From positions 1 to 64,000 of the forward strand of contig NZ_VLKR01000007.1 in assembly GCF_007830445.1 (NCBI RefSeq): a stretch of DNA of 64,000 nt, given 5' to 3'. The translations under genes were made by a program, and so were the position numbers. The notes beneath the pieces were generated by a model that did no database searches, was not told the DNA's origin, and saw nothing but the letters and a program-made list of their open reading frames with translations. Positions 1 to 8,690 of this stretch are shown here, piece after piece (position 1 is the stretch's first letter; each line of letters begins with the position of its first letter). The stretch is from Sphingobacterium siyangense. GTDB taxonomy: Bacteria > Bacteroidota > Bacteroidia > Sphingobacteriales > Sphingobacteriaceae.

Positions 1-276
1 ATCAGAAAAAGATACGAAAACGGTTCAATGATCATTACCACAAATAGGAACTTTGAAGACTGGGGGACACTTTTCGGGGACAAAGTAATCGCATCGGCGA
101 TAATAGACCGCATAGTGCACCATGCCACAATCGTCAAACTAAATGGAAACAGTTACCGTATAAAGAACCTCCTGGAACTGAACGGAATGTTTGAAGACGA
201 CCCTAAGGAAAAATCAAAAAGGGGAAGACCCAAAAAGTCAGAAGATCAAGAAAATTATGAAAATAATAATGAATAG
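1..276 (+). CDS. istB: IS21-family transposition helper ATPase IstB, C-terminal part (5' truncated by window edge)
   Basis: The frame is open from the first base and ends at a TAA near 276. The residues NRNFEDWGTLFGD, then a segment with IASAIIDRIVHHATIVK and SYRIKN, match the conserved end of IstB-type AAA+ helper ATPases of IS21 elements (SN.SFEEWGE.FGD...A.LDRL.HH...I.GESYR). The ATPase core (Walker A and B) lies upstream of the window. The last 25 residues are charged (KSKRGRPKKSEDQE). The gene is followed by the terminal repeats of the element at 301-352. The family call is firm; whether the element is intact cannot be seen because its istA gene and left end are outside. Confidence 0.85.
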   Translation: MRKRYENGSMIITTNRNFEDWGTLFGDKVIASAIIDRIVHHATIVKLNGNSYRIKNLLELNGMFEDDPKEKSKRGRPKKSEDQENYENNNE

Positions 277-300
277 AATAATGGTTTTTTTTGTGAAATT

Positions 301-352
301 AGTGGGGGCATTCTGATGCGAACTAGTGGAGGCATTCTAATGCGAAGTGACA
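301..352 (+). repeat. IS21-family right end with two tandem terminal repeats
   Basis: Two 22-nt direct repeats lie at 301-322 and 325-346. They share AGTGG-GGCATTCT-ATGCGAA and differ at only two positions. They are followed by GTGACA ending at 352. IS21-family elements carry multiple such repeats at their ends, which bind the IstA transposase, and often end in CA. Immediately after 352 the sequence becomes in-frame IS256-type transposase coding DNA, which places the insertion junction at about 352/353. Confidence 0.7.
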
Positions 353-760
353 GTTTGGAAAGATAGAAAAGAGTTTTCTGCCGATATGAAACACATTTAT
401 GCAGCTCCCACAAAAGACGCGGCAAAGGCTGCTTTGGAAGATTTTGCTAAAAAATGGGAAACAAAATATCTGTATGCTGTCCAATCCTGGAGAAACAATT
501 GGGACGAACTTACCGTATTTTTTGAATTTCCTATCGAAATCCGTAAAATCATTTACACCACCAATTTAATTGAAAATCTCAATGGAAAAATCAGAAAATA
601 CACCAAAAACAAGATGTCTTTTCCTACGGATGATGCAGTTTTGAAATCGGTTTATCTTGCTTTAAAAGAATCAACCAAAAAATGGACAATGCCCATCCAT
701 AATTGGGGTTTGATTTTAAACCAATTTATGCTTATTTTTGAAGAAAGGCTCAGATTATAA
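353..760 (+). pseudogene. IS256-family (Mutator-type) transposase, 3' fragment
   Basis: About 136 residues are readable from VWKDRKEF to the stop. They include [14 protein letters not shown] ([20 protein letters not shown]), [15 protein letters not shown] and a C-terminal FEERLRL, the conserved end of IS256-family DDE transposases. That family is normally about 400 residues, so the N-terminal two thirds, with two of the catalytic acidic residues, is missing. The break coincides with the IS21 end at 352, so the gene was most likely interrupted by the IS21 insertion. A GTG at 347 can be read as a start but belongs to the IS21 terminus. The fragment is almost certainly non-functional. Confidence 0.85.
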
Positions 761-808
761 AAATCCAAGCCCTAACTTTTCAACTTACACACTTGATAGG
801 ATAGTGTC
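761..808 (+). mobile_element. probable right terminus of the IS256-family remnant
   Basis: After the transposase stop come about 48 nt ending in TTACACACTTGATAGGATAGTGTC. This resembles the usual right inverted repeat of IS256-group elements, where a TTTACAC...GGACACTACC type end follows the transposase closely. The left repeat is not in the window, so the exact boundary is an inference. Confidence 0.45.
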
Positions 809-811
809 TGT

Positions 812-848
812 AATATAGAGGTAGCAAGTATTTTGCTGCCTCTATATT
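812..848. terminator. hairpin between IS256 remnant and VOC gene
   Basis: Arms at 812-827 and 833-848 (AATATAGAGGTAGCAA and its complement with one G-T wobble) enclose a 5-nt loop. A run of T follows on the + strand. The hairpin overlaps the stop codon of the minus-strand VOC gene, so it may act in both directions. Confidence 0.6.
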
Positions 849-1201
849 TTTTCACCAAACTGAAGTACATATCCATTATTATCATAAATAGCAAACTCGC
901 GCATTCCCCATTCGAAAGTTGCTATTTCATAACATATTTTGACATTATCTCTCAAACTTTCCCATAAATTATCAACATCCGCTATGTTAAAATAAAGGGA
1001 CCCGGTAAATTGTGCTGTTTCAAAAGCAATGCTTTCAACAGGATGTGAAAACATGATTTCGATGGTTCCACTTCGCAGTAAAGTCCAGTTCAATGCTTCA
1101 TTTTTTTCAATACATGTAAATCCGAGTTTTTCAGTGTAGAACTGAATAGTTTGATCTAAGCTTTTTGTATATAATATTGGATTTAAGCTTTTGTAGTTCA
1201 T
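842..1201 (-). CDS. VOC-family (glyoxalase/bleomycin-resistance fold) protein
   Basis: This 119-residue protein starts with LNPILYTKSLDQTIQFYTEKLGF, the typical first beta-alpha unit of the vicinal oxygen chelate fold. It ends with EFAIYDNNGYVLQFGEKI, matching the usual closing strand (D.DGN.L.F.E). Proteins of this size are single-domain dimers that bind a metal or a small ligand; substrates vary widely and none can be assigned here. It stands alone, with the IS remnant on one side and a SusC gene divergent on the other. Confidence 0.8.
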   Translation of the reverse strand: MNYKSLNPILYTKSLDQTIQFYTEKLGFTCIEKNEALNWTLLRSGTIEIMFSHPVESIAFETAQFTGSLYFNIADVDNLWESLRDNVKICYEIATFEWGMREFAIYDNNGYVLQFGEKI

Positions 1202-1486
1202 CTTTTTTTTGCCTTTTATTGGTTCGAACTATTGTTTTGTCTTTTTGATAGCAGTTACATGTGTTTTTTTATTATTATCGATTGTAAGGGTAGTTTTATG
1301 ATGAAAAATACAAAATATTACAGTTATTTATTGTTACTTCATAAAAAAAATAGCTACTTTTTTAGATTAAGGTGTGTTGTTTGTGTAATTGTTTGGTATT
1401 TAGTGTTTTTGTGTGTTATTTTTTTGTGTGAAATACTATGATTTATATCGTTTGTTTTCCAGTTTTTTAATTCTATTTCTAACTTC

Positions 1487-1519
1487 TTGTTGCATCTTTA
1501 AAAGATTGTTTTATCTTTG
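1487..1519 (+). promoter_or_regulatory. Bacteroidota-type promoter for the first SusC/SusD pair
   Basis: TTGTTG at 1487-1492 and TATCTTTG at 1512-1519 are separated by 19 nt. This fits the primary-sigma consensus of Bacteroidota (TTTG at -33, TAnnTTTG at -7). Transcription would start near 1526, leaving a leader of about 150 nt before the SusC start. The rest of the 1202-1675 gap shows only AT-rich DNA. Confidence 0.55.
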
Positions 1520-1675
1520 CTTTTAACAAAACCTTAACATTTCATGTTTGGTTTTGTACACTAACTGTATTAGCCTGTTGGGCTCATCACTTTTGAAAAA
1601 CATATATTAAAAGTTTCTTCGGTGCTTTTATCGTATTTAGTTAGATAAACTACTTATTTAAACAAACATAAACAT

Positions 1676-4600
1676 ATGAAACACAAACTACTCAGTTTTT
1701 TCGTGGGGAGTATGATCCTGTCGTCTGTTGCTTTTGCGCAAGAGAAGAAAGTAAGCGGTCGTGTAACTGGCGCTGACGGGAAACCGTTGGTAGGAGTTAC
1801 AATTGCTGTTCAAGGATCAAACATTGCTACTCAAACAGATGCAAATGGAAAATATTCTTTATCAGTTCCTGTTGGTAAAGTAATGGTTTTCAGGTATGTC
1901 GGTCATTCTGATAAGACTATAATCGTTAAAGATGGACAGTCATTATTCAACGTGTCACTAGAGGATCAGAATACAGCATTAGATGAGGTTGTCGTAGTCG
2001 CTTATGGTACTGCCAAAAAAGAATCTGTGACTGGATCCGTAACCTCCGTCTCTGCTAAAGATATCGAAAAGAGACCAGTTACCAATGCATTTGCAGCTTT
2101 AGAGGGATCTGCTGCTGGTATTCAACTGAACAACACTTCTGGTATGCCAGGTGCAGAACCTAGTATACGGATACGTGGATTTTCATCATTGAATGGATCT
2201 AACAACCCGCTGTATGTCGTGGACGGTGTACCTTTTGGTGGTAATATTTCCGATATCAACCCCAATGATGTGGAAAGTATTTCAGTGTTAAAAGATGCTT
2301 CATCATCTGCACTTTATGGAAGTCGGGCTAGTAATGGGGTTATTATTATTACCACCAAGAAGGGTAAGGCTGGCCGTTCTCAGGTTAATATCTCAACAGA
2401 CCAAGGTTTCTACTCGAGAGGTATTGCCGAATACGATCGCGTGAATGATAGACAATTTATGGAAGCCATGTGGCAGGGATATAGAAATAGTTTACTAACT
2501 AACAATTCGACATCCTATCCAACAGTTCAATCTGCAAATGATGAAGCAACCAAATCTTTGGTGAGCAATTACTTGAAATTAAACATCTATGATAAAGCTG
2601 ATGATAAACTATTTGATTCCAATGGAAAGCTTGTCGCTGATGCCCAAATAAAAAGTGGATATGCAGACGATTTGGACTGGTTTAAAGAAGTAGATCGCGT
2701 TGGACATCGCCAAAATTATAACATTGATGGAACTACCGCTACAGATAAAGCAAAGGTTTTTTATTCGACAGGATACCTAGACGAGAAAGGATACATTAAA
2801 AATTCGGGTTTAAAAAGATTTACTGGACGATTAAATGCCGAACTTCAAGCTAAAGATTGGTTCAAATATGGCTTTAACTTAGCAGGTTCACATCAAATCT
2901 CAAATCAAATTAGTGGTTCTACTGACGATGCAGGTTCATTTGTTAATCCGTATAACTATGCAAGATCGATAGCACCAATCTATCCAATTCATTTGCATAA
3001 CGCAGATGGATCTTATGCATTGGACGAGGCCGGAAAAATACAGTATGATAACGGTGAATCTACAAGATTGCAATATGTCGGAAGACATACCATTTGGGAA
3101 AATGAATTAAACAGAGACCAAACGATTCGTAATACAGTAAATGGTAGAGGCTTTCTTGAATTCAAGTTTCTGAAAGATTTTACACTGACTTTAAACGGTG
3201 ATTTAAATCTTCGCAATTCAGAACGTCGTACGTATAATAACGCAATAATAGGGGATGGTGCCGGTCAGGGTAGAGCGGCTAGGAATATTTATCGTTACAA
3301 AAACTATACAGTTCAACAATTATTGACTTGGAACAAAGATTTTGGCTTACACCATCTGGATATATTGGCAGGACATGAGAATTATTCTGACAACTGGAGT
3401 TATCTATATGGCTATAAAACAGATGAAATTTTTGAAGGCCAAACGGATATGGTAAATTTTACCAAAATCACGTCGCTGTATGACTATCAAGAAGATTATC
3501 GTGTAGAAAGTTTCTTGTCTCGCGCTCGTTATAATTACGCGGGTAAATATTTTGCGGAGGCGTCGTTTAGAAGAGATGGCTCATCTCGATTCAGCCCAGA
3601 CAATCGTTGGGGTAACTTTTGGTCATTAGGCGGTAGCTGGAGCGTATCTAAAGAGGATTTCTTTAAAGATATGCTGAATACTGTTAATGATTTGAAGGTT
3701 CGAGCATCTTACGGTGAAGTAGGTAATGATGAAAGTGCAAGTAAGTATTCTTATTTATCCTTATATGAGTTAAGCCAGAATGCGAATGCAGGTGCGGTAT
3801 TTAAAAACCAAAACCCTTCACCTGACTTAATTTGGGAAACCTCTAGTTCGTTCTCTGCGGCAGTAGAAGCCCGATTATTTAAACGAGCAAATTTAAGCTT
3901 TGAATACTTTAACAAGCAGTCTCAAAACTTGATTTTTAATTTTAATCTTCCATTGTCTGCTGGAGCAACATCATCTTCGAGTGCAGTTTCAACAGTAACA
4001 AGGAATATTGGTTCAATGTCAAATAGGGGCTTCGAGTTAACTTTTGATGTAGACGTGTTAAAAGGTGATGGATGGAGATGGAATGTTGGTGCGAATGCAA
4101 CTTGGTTGACGAATAAAATATTATCACTACCTGAAGAAAATAGGGAGAACGGAATTGTAACTGGTAATTTCAAATGGGTTGAAGGCGGTAGCCGTTATGA
4201 CTTCTGGTTGTTTAAGTATGCGGGTGTAGATCAGATGACTGGTCGTTCACTTTACCTGGCAGACACAGAGCGTTTTAATGTGAATGGTTCTGCACCAGGA
4301 AAAGCAGAGATCCCTACAGCGGAACTTGTTGAAATTAATGGAAAATACTATGTAACTAATGCTTCAAGCTATGGTCTAAGGGGCTGGTCCGGATCGGTTA
4401 TTCCTAAAATGAATGGAAGTTTCAATACTAGCTTTGAGTATAAAAACTTCAGCTTCTCAGCGTTATTCACTTACGCTATCGGTGGTAAAATATACGATTC
4501 TTCCTATGCTAGTTTAATGGCCATGTCCGGTACGCCAAGTGCGCTGCACACGGATATCATGAAATCGTGGAACGGTATTCCAGATGGAATGACAGCCTCC

Positions 4601-4921
4601 TCGGCGGATAGGTTGGATGTAAATGGTATCCCTTCTATCAACTTTTCTCAAAGTAGTATGAATAATTATGCTACTAGTGATCGTTTCTTAACTGATGGAT
4701 CATATTTGGTTATCAAGAATATTGCGGTAGGTTATAGTTTGCCAAAAACATTGATTAGTAAAATAGATTTGTCTTCCGTGAGAGTTGTTGCTGGAATTGA
4801 AAACTTGTCTACAATGACAAAACGTAAAGGAATGAACCCGCAACAGCAATGGAATGGTACCAGCACAAATGCTTGGGTTACTCCACGTACAATTTCTTTT
4901 GGTGTAAAAATTGGATTATAA
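1676..4921 (+). CDS. SusC/RagA-family TonB-linked outer membrane protein
   Basis: The 1081-residue protein has a signal peptide ending SVAFAQ (about residue 22). A carboxypeptidase-regulatory-like beta-sandwich follows (about 25-105, GRVTGADGKPLVGVTI). Then comes a plug with the SusC signatures DEVVVVAYGT, SIRIRGFSSLNGSNNPLYVVDG and SVLKDASSSALYGSRASNGVI, and a long beta-barrel ending in an aromatic/hydrophobic strand. SusC proteins import oligomers across the outer membrane together with a lidding SusD lipoprotein, here the next gene 11 bp downstream. No glycoside hydrolase is adjacent, so the substrate is unknown. Length is normal for the family. Confidence 0.95.
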   Translation: MKHKLLSFFVGSMILSSVAFAQEKKVSGRVTGADGKPLVGVTIAVQGSNIATQTDANGKYSLSVPVGKVMVFRYVGHSDKTIIVKDGQSLFNVSLEDQNTALDEVVVVAYGTAKKESVTGSVTSVSAKDIEKRPVTNAFAALEGSAAGIQLNNTSGMPGAEPSIRIRGFSSLNGSNNPLYVVDGVPFGGNISDINPNDVESISVLKDASSSALYGSRASNGVIIITTKKGKAGRSQVNISTDQGFYSRGIAEYDRVNDRQFMEAMWQGYRNSLLTNNSTSYPTVQSANDEATKSLVSNYLKLNIYDKADDKLFDSNGKLVADAQIKSGYADDLDWFKEVDRVGHRQNYNIDGTTATDKAKVFYSTGYLDEKGYIKNSGLKRFTGRLNAELQAKDWFKYGFNLAGSHQISNQISGSTDDAGSFVNPYNYARSIAPIYPIHLHNADGSYALDEAGKIQYDNGESTRLQYVGRHTIWENELNRDQTIRNTVNGRGFLEFKFLKDFTLTLNGDLNLRNSERRTYNNAIIGDGAGQGRAARNIYRYKNYTVQQLLTWNKDFGLHHLDILAGHENYSDNWSYLYGYKTDEIFEGQTDMVNFTKITSLYDYQEDYRVESFLSRARYNYAGKYFAEASFRRDGSSRFSPDNRWGNFWSLGGSWSVSKEDFFKDMLNTVNDLKVRASYGEVGNDESASKYSYLSLYELSQNANAGAVFKNQNPSPDLIWETSSSFSAAVEARLFKRANLSFEYFNKQSQNLIFNFNLPLSAGATSSSSAVSTVTRNIGSMSNRGFELTFDVDVLKGDGWRWNVGANATWLTNKILSLPEENRENGIVTGNFKWVEGGSRYDFWLFKYAGVDQMTGRSLYLADTERFNVNGSAPGKAEIPTAELVEINGKYYVTNASSYGLRGWSGSVIPKMNGSFNTSFEYKNFSFSALFTYAIGGKIYDSSYASLMAMSGTPSALHTDIMKSWNGIPDGMTASSADRLDVNGIPSINFSQSSMNNYATSDRFLTDGSYLVIKNIAVGYSLPKTLISKIDLSSVRVVAGIENLSTMTKRKGMNPQQQWNGTSTNAWVTPRTISFGVKIGL

Positions 4922-4932
4922 GAAATCAAACA

Positions 4933-6468
4933 ATGAAAAATAATAAATATATAAAAGTATTGTTAGCAGGAATGATTCTTGTTTCTTCTTGCAAAAAAGA
5001 CTATCTAAATACAAGCCCTACAGATTCCGTTGAGCTTTCTAAAGTATTTGAGACGACAAAAAATGCTGAAGTAGCCGTTAACGGTTTGGCAAAAATGATG
5101 ACCCAACAGTATTTAGGTAGCCAAGGCTTTAATGGAGAGGGGACAATCAAAATGTACTATGGGAACTATCCTGGAAACAATTTTTTTGTCAACTTAAGTG
5201 GCTGGGCAGACATTATTAATGCAAATTATAATCAAAACTTAACAAGCATTTACCTGTATTATCCTTGGTTTTATTACTACAAGATCATTGGTAACGCAAA
5301 TCAAATTGTCGAAAATATTGATGCTGCGGATGGAAACTTAGCCGACAAACAATTTATAAAAGCGCAAGCTTTGACTTACCGTGCTTACAGTTACATGATG
5401 CTAGCTCAGATCTATGGCAATAGATGGAGTGATTCAAATAATGGACAGACAAGTGGATTGGTGTTAAGAAAAGATGTGTCAACAGGAGATATGCCTTTAT
5501 CTACCTTGGGCCAGACTTATGATTTGATCTACACGGATTTGAATGATGCCATTTCATTGTATGAATCTTCAAAATTAGTCCGTAATGCAAGCAAAAATTA
5601 CGAAGTGGACAAAGATGTTGCTTATGCGGTTTATGCTCGTGCAGCTTTGAACAAGCAGGATTATGTCAATGCTGAGAAATATGCTGTTTTGGCTCGGGCT
5701 AATTATGAACTGATGAATAATACGGAGTATAAAAGTGGCTTTGCAAATCCAAATAGAGAGTGGATTTGGAGTAGCTACGGTGCGTCTGATGAAACGTTAT
5801 ACTTCTATTCATTTCAATCGTATATTGCTTATAACTCGTCGGCAAGTGCTGTTAGAACGACGCCTAAATGTATCAGTAGAGAATTGTTCGATAAAATTCC
5901 TTCAACAGATATTAGAAGAGATCTTTTCTTAGATCCAAAAGGCGAAGCGTACACAACAGCTACAGGATTGGCCGGAGCGACGATGAAGGCTAGGGCCTTT
6001 GCTACATTTCCAGATTTACAGTCTAATGCAGTGCCTTACGCTTACATGAACTTTAAGTTCAAAGCGAATGATCTACCGGGTGTCGGAAATTTAAATCACT
6101 TTAGGGCTTCCGAGATGTATCTTATTGAAGCTGAAGCTAAATTTTTCCAAAATAAAGCAGCAAGTGAAGTTCAAGGTGTTCTTAACACATTAAACGCAAC
6201 TTCAGGAAGGAATGTGAATTATGTTTGTACAAAAACAGGCACAGATCTACTTAATGAAATTAAGCTGTATCGCGCGGTTGAACTATGGGGCGAAGGATTC
6301 GATTGGTTTGATATGAAACGTTGGGGAGATACTATTGTGAGAAGAAATAACGCAAACGGGGGTAATTTCCTTACATCTTTAGCTGTTACAATTAATCCAC
6401 AAGATAAAAATAAGTGGACTTGGTCTATCCCTCTTCGCGAAAGCGATTATAATAAGGGTTTGGAATAA
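4933..6468 (+). CDS. SusD/RagB-family nutrient-binding outer membrane lipoprotein
   Basis: Starting at ATG 4933 gives 511 residues with a lipoprotein signal (Cys20 in ILVSSCKKDYLN). An upstream in-frame start at 4849 would lie inside the SusC gene and bury the signal, so it is rejected. The N-terminus (LNTSPTDSVE), the TPR-like region with ALTYRAYSYMMLAQIYG, and the C-terminal ELWGEGFDWFDMKRWG are SusD hallmarks. It should sit on the outer face of the outer membrane and cap the SusC barrel encoded just upstream. A terminator follows at 6493. Confidence 0.93.
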   Translation: MKNNKYIKVLLAGMILVSSCKKDYLNTSPTDSVELSKVFETTKNAEVAVNGLAKMMTQQYLGSQGFNGEGTIKMYYGNYPGNNFFVNLSGWADIINANYNQNLTSIYLYYPWFYYYKIIGNANQIVENIDAADGNLADKQFIKAQALTYRAYSYMMLAQIYGNRWSDSNNGQTSGLVLRKDVSTGDMPLSTLGQTYDLIYTDLNDAISLYESSKLVRNASKNYEVDKDVAYAVYARAALNKQDYVNAEKYAVLARANYELMNNTEYKSGFANPNREWIWSSYGASDETLYFYSFQSYIAYNSSASAVRTTPKCISRELFDKIPSTDIRRDLFLDPKGEAYTTATGLAGATMKARAFATFPDLQSNAVPYAYMNFKFKANDLPGVGNLNHFRASEMYLIEAEAKFFQNKAASEVQGVLNTLNATSGRNVNYVCTKTGTDLLNEIKLYRAVELWGEGFDWFDMKRWGDTIVRRNNANGGNFLTSLAVTINPQDKNKWTWSIPLRESDYNKGLE

Positions 6469-6492
6469 TTCAACGTATAAATCAATAGGATT

Positions 6493-6526
6493 AAAAGGCC
6501 GGTACAATTTGTATCGGCCTTTTTAT
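6493..6526 (+). terminator. intrinsic terminator of the first SusC/SusD operon
   Basis: The GC-rich stem AAAGGCCGGTAC pairs with GTATCGGCCTTT (one mismatch) around a short AATT-type loop and is followed by T-rich sequence. It lies 25 nt after the SusD stop. Confidence 0.8.
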
Positions 6527-6764
6527 TTTATGGATACCTCTACATTGCGAGAGTCACCATTGTATTGACCTATCTCTTACGAGATATATTACTAAATCGT
6601 TAATTTTATGTATATAAATTAATAGACTAACAATTTATTAATATTAACTTAATATTGAGAATCTATTTTTACGCCGTTGAAAGATGATGGAATAGAAGAA
6701 GGAAAAATGATTCTACTCGTATCATATCATCACAAGCGAAAAAGATAATTTATTTAAAATTCTC

Positions 6765-8000
6765 ATGAAAAAAGCACTTTTACTCTTAGCCCTGATAGGT
6801 CCTGTCGTAGCGCTTGCGCAAAATAATAATGCGCCCTCCAGCTATGATCCACATGATATCAAGATTACTGGGTACCTTCAGACACAGTTTCAGAAAGCGC
6901 AATCTCCCGGAATTACTTCCTTTTCGGGTGGTGATTTTTCAAAGAATTCGGATAACAGATTTATGATCCGCAGAGGGCGTCTTAAAATTGACCGCGTGGA
7001 TACGTACTCCAGTATTGTCTTTCAATTGGATGCTACTCAAGACGGTGTACAACTGATGGACGCTTTTATTCAATTGCGTCACCCAAGCCAAAAAGGCCTA
7101 AGTTTAACGGCGGGTCTTTTCAATAGACCTTTTGGATATTCTATTGTATATTCATCGGGCTATCGTGATTTTCCGGAACGGGCACGTGTATTCCAGACGT
7201 TGATGCCACGCGAACGTGATCTTGGTGGAATGGTAAGTTATCATCCTGGCGGTAAAGTTAAATTCTTAAACTTAGATTTAGCCTTGGTGAATGGTAGTGG
7301 CCATTCGGCTAAAGATTATGATTCCAAAAAAGATCTCATCGGTAATCTTGCTTTTAAATTTGATAGCCTAGCAGATAAAAAACTTCATTTGGGATTTGGT
7401 GGCTCATTCTATAAAGGTTCGGTTCGTAATGATACGAAAACTTATTATACGCCCAACAGCAATGGTTATACAGCACATACCAGCGACGAGAATGAAGGCA
7501 GGGCGATCGGTCGGAATTATTATGGCGCCAATTTACAGTTGGAATTTGATAGTAGCTTGGGAAAGTCCAGCTTTAAAACAGAATATGTTGCTGGTGATCA
7601 GCCAGGGGTAGCGGGTGGTGCCGATATCAAAGGACCTTACGCAAGCAGGAGTTTTACGACCCAACCGACAACAGACCTTTATCAGCGGAAATTTAACGGA
7701 TATTACCTTTGGTTTACGCAAGAGATTGCTAAGACCGGTATAACTGCGCTATTAGCGTATGACGTCTATGATCCAAATACTAAAGCAAGTGGCATGACAA
7801 TCGGCATGCCCGATAATTTTACGGCCGACGGAGATGTTAAGTTTAGTACGCTGGGCTATGGTCTTGCATATCAGATTAACAATAGGATAAAATTGACCGT
7901 ATATAATGAGCATGTAACAAACGAAACCACAAGTTTACCAAACTTTTCTGCTGATTTGAAAGATAATGTCTTCACAACAAGACTGCTTTATCGTTGGTAA
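6765..8000 (+). CDS. phosphate-selective porin O/P-type outer membrane protein
   Basis: The 411-residue protein has a signal peptide (MKKALLLLALIGPVVALAQ). It continues with a barrel that begins KITGYLQTQFQ and contains NRFMIRRGRLKIDR, DATQDGVQLMDAFIQL and GLFNRPFGYSI. These are typical of Bacteroidota porins annotated as porin O and P or OprP-like. The C-terminus FTTRLLYRW ends in an aromatic residue, as outer membrane barrels do. It is monocistronic, with a long upstream gap (6527-6764) and no adjacent pho genes, so true phosphate selectivity is unproven. Confidence 0.8.
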   Translation: MKKALLLLALIGPVVALAQNNNAPSSYDPHDIKITGYLQTQFQKAQSPGITSFSGGDFSKNSDNRFMIRRGRLKIDRVDTYSSIVFQLDATQDGVQLMDAFIQLRHPSQKGLSLTAGLFNRPFGYSIVYSSGYRDFPERARVFQTLMPRERDLGGMVSYHPGGKVKFLNLDLALVNGSGHSAKDYDSKKDLIGNLAFKFDSLADKKLHLGFGGSFYKGSVRNDTKTYYTPNSNGYTAHTSDENEGRAIGRNYYGANLQLEFDSSLGKSSFKTEYVAGDQPGVAGGADIKGPYASRSFTTQPTTDLYQRKFNGYYLWFTQEIAKTGITALLAYDVYDPNTKASGMTIGMPDNFTADGDVKFSTLGYGLAYQINNRIKLTVYNEHVTNETTSLPNFSADLKDNVFTTRLLYRW

Positions 8001-8111
8001 GTTGGTTCGGGGCTAAGGTTTTATCGCAATGATCGGAGTTGATCGAAAGGATTCGTATTCGTGTGACTAATGCATTAGGGGGCGCGATTTAATTTAGATG
8101 CTGCGAGGGGA

Positions 8112-8678
8112 TTAGATATTTTTCCGAATCCGGCTCAGGGATGATGCGGTAATCCCTAAATAGGATGCTAACATGGCTAATGGAACACGATTGGCCAAAC
8201 CAGGGTAAAGCTTTAAGAACAGGAGGTAACGGTCTTTGGCATCGAGATTCATCATGGTATTTGCCGTTTTTAGCTTACTTTCCACTACAAAACCATAAAG
8301 TTTGGCCATTAACAATGGCCAAACTTTAATTTCCTTTTCAAGGAGCGTAAAATTGTCAAAATCAAGGCTCCAGATCTCGGTATCTGTGAGGGATTCTATA
8401 TAGTCATTGGACGGTGTTCGATCCAAGAAGCTCTGAAGATCTCCAATAAAACGACCTTCATAAATAAAATAACGTGTAAAATCATCGCCTTTACTGTTGT
8501 AATAGAGCGAACGGAATACCCCCGATTCCACAAAAGCAATGCTATTGTTTACTTTACCGCAAGCGACAAAATAGCTTGACTTTGGAATATGCTTTTTTTC
8601 GAATGCCTGTCGAATTAAGTTCTCTTCTCGTAAATCGAGCTGTCCAAATTTTCGGATGTATTCCAGTAATTGCTCCAT
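8112..8678 (-). CDS. Crp/Fnr-family transcriptional regulator
   Basis: The 188-residue protein has a cyclic-nucleotide-binding-like beta-roll (about 20-115, including AFVESGVFRSLYYNSKGDDFTRYF) and a C-terminal winged helix ending PLAMLASYLGITASSLSRIRKNI. It belongs to the Bacteroidota-specific subgroup whose recognition helix is of the SYLGITP-SLSRIR type. It lies 12 bp downstream of the purA-like gene on the same strand, so the two are probably co-transcribed. No cysteine cluster of the Fnr type is visible; the ligand is unknown. Confidence 0.87.
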   Translation of the reverse strand: MEQLLEYIRKFGQLDLREENLIRQAFEKKHIPKSSYFVACGKVNNSIAFVESGVFRSLYYNSKGDDFTRYFIYEGRFIGDLQSFLDRTPSNDYIESLTDTEIWSLDFDNFTLLEKEIKVWPLLMAKLYGFVVESKLKTANTMMNLDAKDRYLLFLKLYPGLANRVPLAMLASYLGITASSLSRIRKNI

Positions 8679-8690
8679 GTTACCTGTATA

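Noticed and set aside
1232..1441. 69-codon open frame with a hydrophobic, Cys- and Phe-rich product upstream of SusC
   Set aside because: Low-complexity AT-rich composition with no recognisable family; it lies in the promoter region of the SusC gene, where short open frames of this composition arise by chance.
4849..4932. longer N-terminus for the first SusD protein
   Set aside because: It would overlap the SusC coding region and place 28 residues before an otherwise perfect lipoprotein signal.
6765..8000. assignment of the porin to phosphate uptake
   Set aside because: The family name does not establish selectivity; there are no pst, pho or phosphate-box features nearby.
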